The notes beneath the pieces are model-generated. The model was not told where the DNA came from. It did not search any database and worked only from the letters and a program-made list of their open reading frames with translations. 64,000 nt of DNA from Auanema rhodensis (lineage: Eukaryota > Nematoda > Chromadorea > Rhabditida > Rhabditidae): the NCBI GenBank assembly GCA_964057225.1, contig OZ059895.1, positions 14,437,001-14,501,000 on the forward strand, written 5' to 3'. This document shows, piece by piece, positions 1-10,163 of the stretch; the first letter of the stretch is position 1, and each line of letters starts with the position of its first letter. The translations under genes and the position numbers were made by a program.

Positions 1-2197
1 GACCACGGATGTATTCGAGTACGGAAATTTCTTAACAAAAGCATTTATGAAAAAATAGCATTTGATTTGCACATACAGAGAAGAGTCCTCGAGAAATTCG
101 TCCTCGAAGGGATCGTACACTTTAGGCACTCTTGGTTCTTGGGCTATGGCACGATCATATATAATACGACCACCTCTGCCGACACGCCTTCTAACCATGA
201 TAGGAGATCTCATGCTACCATCAGAAGCTGGTAGGGACACTTTATAAAAGTGTTTCTCGGGGGAAACCTTAAAAAAATAAGTTTAGAAATACATTACATT
301 CTGTTGACACTACCTTCATGTGATTAGACAAGCCATCAGATGAAGAGATAAGTGGAGCTCTATAGCAGCAACCTCGCCTTCTCTTGAAGGTGTAGCGACC
401 GTCTAATTTAGCATCACTTGCTGCCTGAGCACAGCGTTCAACTTCAATAACAGGAGAAACGCCATTAGGACAAAATACTGTTGGAGGTCTGTTCCAAACC
501 TCAGCATTTTTCTCGAGCCAAGCCTAAAATGAAAAATAAGAACAATTGATGAGACTAATGATATTACCTTATTTGGCACTTCCCTATCGAGACTTCCAAC
601 GGATTGTCTAATTTTTGTTCGAGAGAACTTCTTACTCTTTTTCTTTGGAACTCCTTCTCCCTAAAAAATAAAATTATTTATTATTTAAAAAAATGTTATC
701 CTTACCCCTTCTAATTTGCTTATTCCATTAATGGTTGTAAGTGGCTTATCTGATCTTAATTTAGCCATGAATTGATTGAAGATAACTGATCCAAAATCTC
801 CTAAGCCCATTCGATGAGCCAAAATATCAGAATCCAAATCAATTAAAGCTAGCTTCGTTTTTTCACGACGCTTAACCATATCGAATAAAGTAACAGTTTT
901 GCGAAGATCATGACTGAGTTTGAGAACCTAAAAATACAAATAAATTACCAAAATAGAAATAAAGCACTAAAAACAACAGGATTATTACAAACCTTTTCAT
1001 AAGAATCTTCATCATTCTTTCGGTTCTTTCTCGTTTGCATTTTTTCCGCACGCCTTCTAAACGCAACATAGGGATTTATAGCACCTTGTGAGTCCTATAA
1101 ATTCATTAATTAGTACAGGTAATATTTAATAACTAAACCTTTCGGCACTCGGTCCTAACCCGAGGTATTAAACCACCAACTCCAAGTTGGAATGAACGGG
1201 TTGAAGCAGCTTTGGCTCTTTTTGCCAGCCAATAATCATATACATCATCGACCACACCTTCATCGAAGGCTAAAATAAAATGTATCACTAGCAGTTTTCA
1301 AGAATATGTAATTACCAGTAAGTACAGATCGAGCAGTAGCAGGTAAACAAATATTATTATCCGAAGATTGAGCTTCAAGAGTATCAAATATACGTTCTAA
1401 AGTTCTTGCATCTATATGAGGTCGGTCAGATAACCACCGCTCATCTTCTGAGTCTACATCGTAATCAGGTTCCTCCTTATCTAATGATAACCAAGCTGAA
1501 AACAAGAAATCCTTGGAGGTCACTGAAAACTTAATATACCTTGAACTTTAATATAGTGATTTTTAGGAGGTGAGGGTTGGGGTGGATAGATTTCATCATA
1601 TCTTTTATTACTAATTTCAAAAACTTTGGGTGTGGGAATAACATGATTGTCTACTCGAATTCCTGATGTACTGGCTTGCTGAGCGATTATAGCATCTTGA
1701 AGATGTGACTCCTGAAATATTATAAAGTTATTCAAGTAAGCGGATTTCAAATTTTTCTAAAGCCCTCTCCCTAGTGCGACAGCCATTCATCAATGGAACT
1801 GCATCCCCGAGTACACTACACAAGGGCGCCACGCACGGGCCAATCGATACGCACGGGGCAATCGCAGATGACGTCATACGACAAGGTGAAAAAAATGCGT
1901 AGGGGATAAGAATTTTGAAAAAAAATATATGAGCATGGTCAGATTGAAAAGGGGATTTTAACAGAATAAGAATTAAAGTAAAAGCATAAGATTTAAAAAA
2001 ACGATCAATAACTGCCACCCTCAGTTACAACTAACCATTTCTTCTTCCTTTTCCATTCCTGTTGGCATTTGTGCCACGGCACGTGCAATCGGCGTACATT
2101 CTGAGAGATCTGGGAGCTCCGTGGAATAGTATACGCACATTGCCTTGTTGGAATCGAGAGCTCTGGCACGGAAAGACAGTTTTGTGGAAGTGGCCAT
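1..2197 (-). CDS. epc-1: Enhancer of Polycomb homologue (EPC1), 3' end cut by window
   Basis: Scaffold subunit of the NuA4/TIP60 histone acetyltransferase complex, nuclear. The start is ATG 2197-2195, giving MATSTKLSFRARALDS, which matches the family opening (M-SKLSFRARALD). Ten exons can be joined in frame: 2197-2036, 1711-1540, 1522-1316, 1269-1139, 1094-993, 927-706, 660-568, 523-314, 267-77 and 30-<1. Visible family signatures are PQMPTGMEKEEE-like AQMPTGMEKEEE at the end of exon 1, EEPDYDVDSEDE, INPYVAFRRRAEKMQTRKNRK, MVKRREKTK, and RRRVGRGGRIIYDRA near the edge. About 506 residues are present and the C-terminus lies outside the window. The first intron (323 bp) is unusually long for this gene and holds a TGACGTCA site. 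Transcribed divergently from AAMP across a 739 bp gap. Family assignment is secure; exact splice sites are inferred. Confidence 0.93.
1832..1876. promoter_or_regulatory. CRE-type palindrome and short direct repeat in epc-1 intron 1
   Basis: The eight-base palindrome TGACGTCA (1869-1876) is the consensus CREB/ATF site. Just before it lie two near-identical units, CGCACGGGCCAATCG (1832-1846) and CGCACGGGGCAATCG (1850-1864), each containing a CAAT box. The block is far more GC-rich than the surrounding AT-rich intron. It could be an intronic enhancer or alternative promoter; function is inference. Confidence 0.4.
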
Positions 2198-2936
2198 TTT
2201 GCTGTACTCCCGAAGTGTAACTGCACAAAATGGATGCGGCTGCACCGCCGCTTAGCCTATAGTGATAGTAACGGTAGGGGGGATTCATCCGCCGCGTCCG
2301 GCGTCCATAAGTAAAAAAGAAGAATACAGAATACTTATGAAACGTACGGACAGAGCAAGAGAGAGCGCCTAGTTAACTATCGACCAGTCGCGCGGGCTAC
2401 GCTAAGACACGTCGGCGCACAAATAGCGTGGTGCGACGCGACGCGAGCGGTTCCTAATCTGATGCGTTGCGGTTGACCCGCTGCTGCTGAGCACACCTGT
2501 TGCGTTTTTGCTTGTAGGGGCCCTGCTGTGGTGCTTCTTCTCAATCGGCTATATCTATAAGTAAATTATTCTTTCATTCCAAATTATGTTATAGTAATAT
2601 AGTTAAAAATAATATAAATATTGTGAAGGTGTGAAAGATAATTTTTGGTTATCTCTGTTGCATAAAAAATATTACTTAAATTGTATATAGTAAAATAAAA
2701 TCTGAAAAAGAATTGAGAGGCTATGTATCTTTTGTGCATTTCATTGTTGAAAAACTGACGAAAAGGAAATGGCATAAAGTGATTTAGTGCGAGCTATCTA
2801 TTCGTTGCCAATATGGATGTCAGAGATTGTAACTAAAGGACATAGATAAATGCGCGAGATTAGGATTAAACTGATGACTTATTAGTCTTTTATAGACTAA
2901 TATCTATCTATTGAGCACCTAAGGTTATAATAAGCC
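2198..2936. promoter_or_regulatory. Divergent intergenic region epc-1/AAMP with CpG-rich block
   Basis: 739 bp between two divergently transcribed start codons, so it must hold both promoters. The part from about 2280 to 2530 is GC- and CpG-rich (many CGCG, GCGACGCGACGCG-like runs around 2429-2450), in strong contrast to the AT-rich remainder (2575-2900). No open frame with family resemblance was seen here; short frames in the epc-1 5' side are shadows of its first exon. Confidence 0.6.
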
Positions 2937-4611
2937 ATGAACACTGAGGGCATGGAGCAGGAGGAATATGACCAAGTAATATTTTGTGAACAAAGCTATA
3001 CTTGAGAAAGTAAATTGTTCATATAAACTATATTTCAGATTATTGAACTTGATGGAAACGATGCTCAGCCTGAAAGCGATGATGAAGATCAACAGAGTAC
3101 TTCAAAGTAAATATAGAATCTTGGTATATATATAACTATTAATTTTAGTTGTTCGGGAATGGATGATAATGAAGTTGTAGATGATTCTGTCGCTTCATTG
3201 CAAGCTCACGACCAAGATTGTTTTTCAATCGATGTTTCTGGTAAAAGATTTTTAGCATCTGGCGGTGAAGATGATTGTGCATTTTTGTGGGATCATACTG
3301 TTTCTGGTATTTACATTATTAAAATTGCTATTTATGATAATCGCGAGATATTTATAGAATCTGATCCTGTACTAAAAGTAGAACATAAGGATTCTGTTAT
3401 TTCTGTCAAATTCAATAAAAGTGGTACACTTCTTGCTTCTGCTGATATGGCAGGAAAAATTGTTATTACGGATCTCCGCACTTTGAAAACAAGACTTGAG
3501 GTATGCCATTATTAATATTTGTATAAATCACGTAATTCTCTTGTACAGTTGGAGGACTGTAGTGACCTGGAATGGATTTCTTGGCATACTGCGGCTGATA
3601 TCTTATTTGCTGGAGACAAAGATGGGACTATCTGGATGTGGTTGATAAGTGCTTCAGGAATAGCACAATCCAAGGTTTTCCGAGAATTTTTATCATCTGA
3701 TATAATCTTTTACGATTAGGTTTTTATTGCTGGCGGATCGCCTTGTACCGTTGGCTATGTAATGCCTGATGGGAAACGTTTATTAGCTGGATATGCCGAC
3801 GGAATTACTCGTTAGTTGTGATTGAAATGCTCTAAACAAACTGAAAATTAGGTATGTGGGTCTTACGGGATCAAACTAGCTCTCAAATATCGATGAGATC
3901 TCCAATATCCTCTATTACACATCATGACACTTTACCCATAGGAATTGTTGGAACCCAATCTGGTAACATTTATCTGTTTTCAATTTTTAAATTTTAAATT
4001 AAGGAACTGTTCAAATCATAAATACTGCTCAAGAAAACAGTATCCGCGCTTTTGGTGTGATCCCAGGTTTAGCTGATCCTACTAAGGTTTTTTGACAGTT
4101 TGGAATTATAACAATTCTTGTAATCTTAGCAAGACGATGAAGAAGAAGATGTGAACCAATGTGTTGAGTGTATATCTATAGCACCTAACCACCCATGGTT
4201 TGCTGTTGGGAGAAATGACGGTACAATGTGTATCTATGAACTAGATTCCTCCACACCGAGGTCAATATTCCGATCTCCCCAAGCTCAAGTATGAAATAGC
4301 TTAATGTGAATATATATGTATGTATGTCGGTATTACAGGCTATTAACTCTTGCCAATGGGCAATGGATGGTAACACTCCTTTCTTGATTGCTGGGTCTAT
4401 TGATGGACAAATTAGAATTTTTGATGCACGTGATGGATCTGTATTTAAGGTATTAATTATAACAAGATTTGGAAAATTTTAATCTTGACAGGATCTTGGC
4501 AATGGTGGAGATGAAGTACTTGATATGTTAATTGTTGACTTAAAGCCTTTAAAGTTTTTAACAGCATGTGGCGGAGGGATCATTCGTACGTTTGATCTTT
4601 CAATGATTTAA
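2937..4611 (+). CDS. AAMP: Angio-associated migratory cell protein homologue (AAMP), WD40 protein
   Basis: WD40 beta-propeller protein; in animals and yeast (Sqt1) this family is linked to ribosome assembly as a chaperone of uL16, and in mammals also to migration. Start ATG 2937 (MNTEGMEQEEYDQ). Eleven exons join in frame to 402 residues: 2937-2975, 3039-3106, 3149-3306, 3358-3500, 3549-3674, 3720-3810, 3852-3962, 4004-4086, 4130-4288, 4339-4449, 4492-4611. Diagnostic segments: an acidic N-terminus, then SGGEDDCAFLWDH, EHKDSVISVKF, DLEWISWH, DKDGTIWMW, MPDGKRLLAGYADG and SIDGQIRIFDARDG, each matching the corresponding blade of AAMP. Length is close to the family (about 434). It is followed on the same strand by two TFIIA genes, possibly as an operon (187 bp gap). 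Confidence 0.93.
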
Positions 4612-4798
4612 TTGTTGAATTTCAAAATTTTATTAGTTGTTGTTTTTGTTTTTGTTGTATGGATGTTGATTGTCATTGTTTTTCATTAAACTTTTTATAA
4701 CTTGGCATTTTTTGAAGCTCCATATGGTTAATGTCCGATTACTTATTTTGATATTTTTATTTTTTTATACTTTTTTTAAAATTGAATTTCTGGTTCAG

Positions 4799-5221
4799 AT
4801 GGCAACTTATATTATGTATAGAAACACCACGCTTGGTGAAGCGCTACAGAAAACATTAGATGATATGATAAGCGATGGTATGATCAAATAGTTTTGTGGT
4901 GTTTACAAAACTTTTTTAGATTTAATAACTGCTGCTCTTGCGCAAAAGGTCTTAGCTGCATATGATCGTGCTATCAATAAAGCTCTTTCAAAAATGACAA
5001 AACATAAAATGTCCTTTAAGGTCAGTTGTTGGGTTTTTAATTAATATGATGAATCGTTAATTCTTTTAAAGGCTGATAGACTTCGAGCATATCGCTATTG
5101 TGATAATGTATGGACATTTTTAATGGAGAGAGTTGATTTCCGTGATGGAGTGATAGATGGAGGCCCAATAAACCGAGTCAAATTTGTTGCATGTGATGGT
5201 ACCGCTAAGCCAACTGCCTAA
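4799..5221 (+). CDS. GTF2A2: TFIIA small (gamma) subunit, copy A
   Basis: General transcription factor IIA small subunit, which with TFIIA-alpha/beta stabilises TBP on promoter DNA. Three exons (4799-4877, 4920-5020, 5072-5221) give 109 residues, the normal family length. Matches along its whole length: MATYIMYRNTTLGEALQKTL at the start (YRNTTLG is the family hallmark), AALAQKVLAAYDRAINKAL in the helical bundle, and [10 protein letters not shown] plus VKFVACDG in the C-terminal beta-barrel. The ATG follows TTCAG directly, so the mRNA probably starts with SL1 joined to the start codon. An adjacent second copy (5491-5918) is diverged. This copy lacks the last intron found in copy B. Confidence 0.95.
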
Positions 5222-5490
5222 ATTTGTATATTGTATATTATTTTGCATTTCAAATAGGTAACAGAAGTAACTACTAACACTGTAATATAACAACCATATC
5301 TGTGATAGTTAGCAACTGTGATTGCTATGTCTTATACTGAACACGTGATAGAAAATCTATATAATCAAAGAACTTATAGTTTATTATACATAATAAATCT
5401 ATTTTTTTACATTTTAAATTTAAACTTAATATGTTATCCTCGTATTATACTTTTCTTGCTTTCGTTGCTCTTCTTAAATTTTTTTTGCAG

Positions 5491-5918
5491 ATGTCTGCTT
5501 ATATCATGTACAGAGAAACTACCTTGGGCACGGCCTTGAGTCGTACCCTTGATGAGTTTGTAGAAGAAGGTCTTATCACTAAGCAACTAGCTCTGAAGGT
5601 TATGAGTACATTCGATAGAAATATTAACCAAGCTTTAGCGAATCGGGCCAAGAATAAGGTATGCTTATTCGTTATCTTGTCAGCTGATATTTTTTCGTAG
5701 GTTCAATTTAAAGCCGATAAGCTGGTTACATACAGATATTGTGACAATGTGTGGACTTTCGTAATGGACGGTGTCGAATTTAGAGATGTTCACAGATTTA
5801 TTGATACTCCTATTGACAAGTACAAAATTAATATTTATTAATGCTTACAAAAAATATATTTAGGGTTAAAATCGTCGCGTGTGACGGACGAGGAGTAAAT
5901 GCCATGACTGGCCCATAG
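5491..5918 (+). CDS. GTF2A2: TFIIA small (gamma) subunit, copy B
   Basis: Second TFIIA small subunit, 269 bp downstream of copy A on the same strand. Three exons (5491-5658, 5701-5819, 5864-5918) give 113 residues. The protein begins [20 protein letters not shown], then [20 protein letters not shown], and ends with [19 protein letters not shown] and [10 protein letters not shown]. Both folds (N-terminal helices, C-terminal TBP-contacting barrel) look intact. Its intron between the codons for DK and VKIV has no counterpart in copy A. ATG lies immediately after TTTTTTGCAG, again a likely trans-splice acceptor. Both copies seem functional; which is the ancestral one cannot be decided by eye, though B keeps more of the human-like ACDG-proximal sequence. 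Confidence 0.95.
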
Positions 5919-6006
5919 AAGCTAGGTCGGGACTACAAAAGCATGTTTTTGGTCTCACTTTCCGGGTGAAAGATTCTTATGATCTGCTCAAATAAAATCT
6001 CATTTT

Positions 6007-7802
6007 TCATTCTTTTTTTTTACAAGTGCGACACAACGGATATGTCTTGCTAGGATGATGATCCACAGATATTCTTAAATTATTTATAGCGTAATGCATA
6101 ATATTAATAAGGATAAACATACTTTGAATTGCACTTTCTACATCTTTCCTGATTATGCAGATGATTTTCCAAGTGTTTTATTAAGTGAATTGTTGAGGGT
6201 AGAACCATAAAGCATAAGTGACATTTAGGCTTTCGAGTTTTCCAATTATTGCAAATCTACAAATAAGTAATAAGGAAATATCAATAAAAATTGAGAAAGA
6301 GTTACCCTGCGCCTAGAAGTATTTTGAGATCTTGATGAAGTCGCAGGCAACTCTGCAACCTATAATAAAATAACATTTTAAACAAAGTTGATGAAGCTCA
6401 ACTTTTTGATGAGAAATTTCTCCATAAAAAGGAATTTCGTCTATATTTATAAGACTAGAATTATCTGAAAGCGTTAATTTGTTAATTTTTGATATAAGTA
6501 TATCCTACCTACTGAATCCCATACAGAATCTGTGGGATTTACCTCTTCATCTACATATATTACATCTCCGGAAGATGCATACACAACACCCATATCCATA
6601 TGCATTGGTTGAGGAATTGCAGGTCTGTAGCTTCTGCAAGTTTGAAAATAAAATATATGAATCAGGAAGAAATATACTTTAAAGGTGGCTCTGATTGAAT
6701 AGGAAAACAAGCATAATGATGACCGTAAAAAGGGTCATCTTTACTAAGAATTACAGTTCCATCTATATGAATTGTTCGTATAACATCTTTGACGTCCGCT
6801 GAAATAATACAAAAGGTGGTGACACATAAGAAAATTGAAGAACTCACACTCAGCTTTCGCTTTTCGACAGCCTAAACAGGAATAAAACTTTGTACCATCT
6901 AATTGAGATGTTCTATTATAAGAAAATTCTAAATAAGTATTCGTATCTAATTTTGAAATAACAGCAACTTCATGGGCATTTCTTCTCTGAAAACTTGTAC
7001 TTGCGGAGAACCAGGGGAAAATATGAAATTTTACCTTATTTTTATAAAATGACCTTCTATAGCTCACTTGATAATTACTATGATCAACCACAAGCTTGGC
7101 TTCAGTTCTATTAGGTGGTTTCTGAATTAAAACAATATTTAACAATTTCGAAAGCATAATTATATACCGGATATTCAGTTCTTTGTCTCTCCCATGGAAA
7201 AGGTGGTTCATTAGAAGGACGGGTATTTTTATACCTAGGGAATGATCCTTTCTCCCAGAAGATTCTTCCATTAATAAAGGAAAAATCAGATGAAGAGAAA
7301 TGAATGGCACATATAAATGCATTTTCTTCCGTTGGGGCTTCTCTTAAACCTATCTCAGCTGCCCTTCAATTAACAGATATGAACAAATAAATTTCACTAA
7401 ATTACCAGGTTATTCGCATTCTATGATCTACTGGCCAACGAAATAGTAAATACTTAGAGGAATATGATCTACCACAAATAGAGCATGATGGTTTTCTAGA
7501 GCTTCCCTCAGTTGAGCAATTAACTATAAACTCAATATAAAACAAAATAATTATATTAACATTAGTTACCTTCTTCTAAACACTCATAATCAGCAGTTTC
7601 TCTAGATTGAGCAACGTATTCATCATCCTCATCTTCTTCTTCCATTAGTTCATAGCACTCATCCTCTTCCTCCTCTTTTAGTTGAACATTATCAATAAGC
7701 TATAGTAAGAAACAAATGATTGTGAAGTGCTTTCTGTTATTATGAACTTACCATAATAGGTCTCTGATTACATGACGAACTAGTGGAAGCTTGAGAAATC
7801 AT
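6007..7802 (-). CDS. THAP-like and C-terminal zinc-finger protein
   Basis: Probable DNA-binding regulator of 427 residues in 12 exons: 7802-7752, 7699-7570, 7523-7406, 7363-7168, 7121-7035, 6986-6848, 6798-6678, 6633-6509, 6464-6403, 6359-6306, 6256-6123, 6073-6007. The N-terminus is acidic (EEEEDECYELMEEEDEDDE). Residues about 70-115 fit a THAP zinc finger: CSICGRSYSSKYLLFRWP, a Trp (ITWAAEIGL), then FICAIHFSSSDF, giving the C-x2-C ... C-x2-H pattern and the closing HFxxxDF. A CLGC pair follows mid-protein (YSCLGCRKAK). The C-terminus has a C2H2 finger (CHLCFMVLPSTIHLIKHLENH) and CRKC/CRTC pairs. Nematode THAP proteins include LIN-36, HIM-17 and CTBP-1 but I see no specific orthology. Exon 6464-6403 has a weaker donor and is less sure. 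Confidence 0.7.
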
Positions 7803-8068
7803 TTTAATAATTGAGATCTTACTTATTGTTTCAATGTTAGAGGAAGAGCGCAGTTTCTGTTAAACACAGTGCACTCCAAAAAAGGATATAGAGGAACTTA
7901 TTGCACCTCCTTAAGACAATGCTTAATAAGTATTAATAATATTCAATCATTTTTTAGTGTTTAATTATTTTATTTAGACTTTTAAAAAATCTCAATTTAA
8001 TGATTTTTTTAAAATTTTTGTATTTGTAGGCTTTTGTGACATAGCCATGATCGATATACAATGAATAG
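7803..8068. other. Short divergent intergenic region
   Basis: 266 bp between the start codons of the THAP-like gene (minus) and the AKAP10-like gene (plus). AT-rich with oligo-A/T stretches around 7950-8020; presumed to hold both promoters. No further feature seen. Confidence 0.5.
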
Positions 8069-9892
8069 ATGAGTTCTTTTCTTGAAAAATTTCGAGGTAA
8101 CTACAATTTATAAATATTATTTTTTACTGATGCTTGCAGTTCCCAAATTCTCGAAAAATAACTCGGGTAATACATCTAATCTGAATTTGGTTAATAATGA
8201 TTTAGGTGAGCATGACAATTGTTTATAATAATCATTCGTTTGTTTATAGGAACATCAGATAAAAGTATCGGAATTTCAGAAAAAACCGTAAGTCTAGTGT
8301 ACTCTCTCGATGGGTTATTAAATGATTCCTCGGCATTATCCTTTTTTATTCACTTCCTTGAATCATGCGGTAAATTTCCCTTTTCCTTCAACAAAACGTC
8401 GCTGTTATTTTCAGATAAGTTATCCTTAATTAAGTTTTGGATGCATGTCGAAGGATTCAAAGCTTCGTTTTGTGATCCCTCTGTTGACGCGGCTCAACCT
8501 TGTAAGTTTTTATTGTCAAAATTTTTAAATTTTATTTTTTTTAGTAAGCATTATTGATGCAAATAATATTTATGAAAGATATATTGAAGAATCTGCGTTT
8601 TGTTCTTTGTCTTTACCTCAGAGAATTATAAAACAAACTCAAGGTTAGTGTCAATTTTTATGTGTTTTTATTTAAATTTAACTTTTAGAAAAGTTATCTG
8701 AGAGGCCATTAAAAGCCAATTGCTTTGATGCTGCTCAGTCGTTTGTAAAAAGTCTTTTTCACTTAAGGTTTTTATATTTTTTTTGTTACTGTATTGAATT
8801 TTGAACGCATATTCAGATATTTTGAAGAATTTTTGTCCAGCATTTATTACAAAAAACACGAGTTAGAAGTGTTACAAAGCGGGTGTTCGTTATCAGATGT
8901 TTTACATAATCAACCTTTACTACAGTCATTCATGGAGGCTAGTTTTCATTTTTGACTGTTATTCATGAATTTTTCAATTTAGATTCTGGAGACAGATCTC
9001 GAACGAGAACGAATTCAATTTATGATTGCATGTGAATCATTTGAGAATGATTATTGTGGACTTTCTCCTGAGGAAGCCACCAAAGATGCCTTAGCGTTAT
9101 ATGAAAGGTTTGCTCCAGTCATATTGAATATGTGTACATAATCCCATATTATGTTCAGATTTTTCTCTATGCAGTCACCAAATCCGATAGATGTAGGTGA
9201 TCGGCGAAGAGTGGCGATTGAAGCCGCTATTTGTTCGGATACTGGAAAGCCGGAGTTGACAGCTTTTCGTGCTGCTTATTCGTGTGTTTATTCAGACTTG
9301 CAAAAGGTTTTCATTTTCGAAAATGTCCAATATTATTCCTAATTGTTCTCAGAAATATCTAAATAATTTTATCGATTCGCATAGTTTCCGTAGTTATGTG
9401 GATGATCTGAAGTCACAAATTGAGAACACGGTAAGAATACCTTTTTAATCAACCTGCAAATTTTCTATTTTTGTCAAGGTTGAATTTCCTCGTCATATAA
9501 AGCATCGTACTGCTAACGGTTCTACGGGATCTTCTGACTCTTTGCCTTCAACCTTCAGAAGGCATTGTCAGCTATTGGAACAAGTTCAATCGTCATCACA
9601 ATGTGGTAGTCCTCGTTCACCGAGAACAACGTACGTTGTTTGATAAGTTTTGATCAAAACATTCTTTTTTAGAAATTTGGCCGAGATTGATAATATGGGA
9701 AGATATCGCCCTCTTTACGATTACTCTTTCATGCAAGATACTCGTTCGCCAAATAAATTGAAGTTGAAGCTTCGGCAATATCTTGATAAAAGCTCTTTAC
9801 GAGAAGAAGAGTTGGCTGAAGAAGTTGCCAAATCTATAATCGCTGATGTACATAGCATGGTGGAAGCAGGAAGGAAAAGGGAGCTATTGTAA
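8069..9892 (+). CDS. AKAP10: D-AKAP2 (AKAP10)-like protein, RGS domains and PKA-binding helix
   Basis: A-kinase anchoring protein with two RGS-type domains, expected to tether PKA near membranes. Eleven exons: 8069-8096, 8140-8166, 8250-8501, 8545-8643, 8689-8767, 8817-8937, 8983-9107, 9159-9306, 9353-9430, 9479-9630, 9673-9892; 442 residues, shorter than mammalian AKAP10 (~660). The first RGS is split ([13 protein letters not shown] ... [12 protein letters not shown], then [15 protein letters not shown] ... [19 protein letters not shown]). The second runs [20 protein letters not shown] ... [15 protein letters not shown] ... [15 protein letters not shown]. The C-terminal amphipathic helix [19 protein letters not shown] aligns with the D-AKAP2 PKA-binding helix (EELAWKIAKMIVSDIMQQA). 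The intron at 8938 must start with GC rather than GT to keep frame. Confidence 0.88.
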
Positions 9893-10163
9893 ATATTTGG
9901 TTGGTGATCAGTTTCCATTTCTTTTTTTCTTTTTTTTTTTTACATATTATCAATTTGTATATTCACGGTAGCTCAAAACATAATATATCACTGTTGCATA
10001 ATTGCCATTTAATTAGAGCTCATTTATCATAATTTTATCTGCTGCATTTACACGCATAATTTATGAAAAATCAAATAATACAATAAATATTAAATATGAA
10101 TAGCGAATCGACTTTTGAGACCTGTACTATGAGCATCACTTATAAGTTCAGAAATATATACAT
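9893..10163. other. Convergent 3' intergenic region
   Basis: 271 AT-rich bases between the stop codons of the AKAP10-like gene (plus) and the metalloproteinase (minus). Contains AATAAATATTAAA near 10082; presumed 3' untranslated regions and polyadenylation sites of both genes. Confidence 0.5.

Noticed and set aside
2005-2288. Alternative frames of 73 and 85 residues over epc-1 exon 1
   Set aside because: Other-frame shadows; only the frame with KLSFRARALDS matches EPC1.
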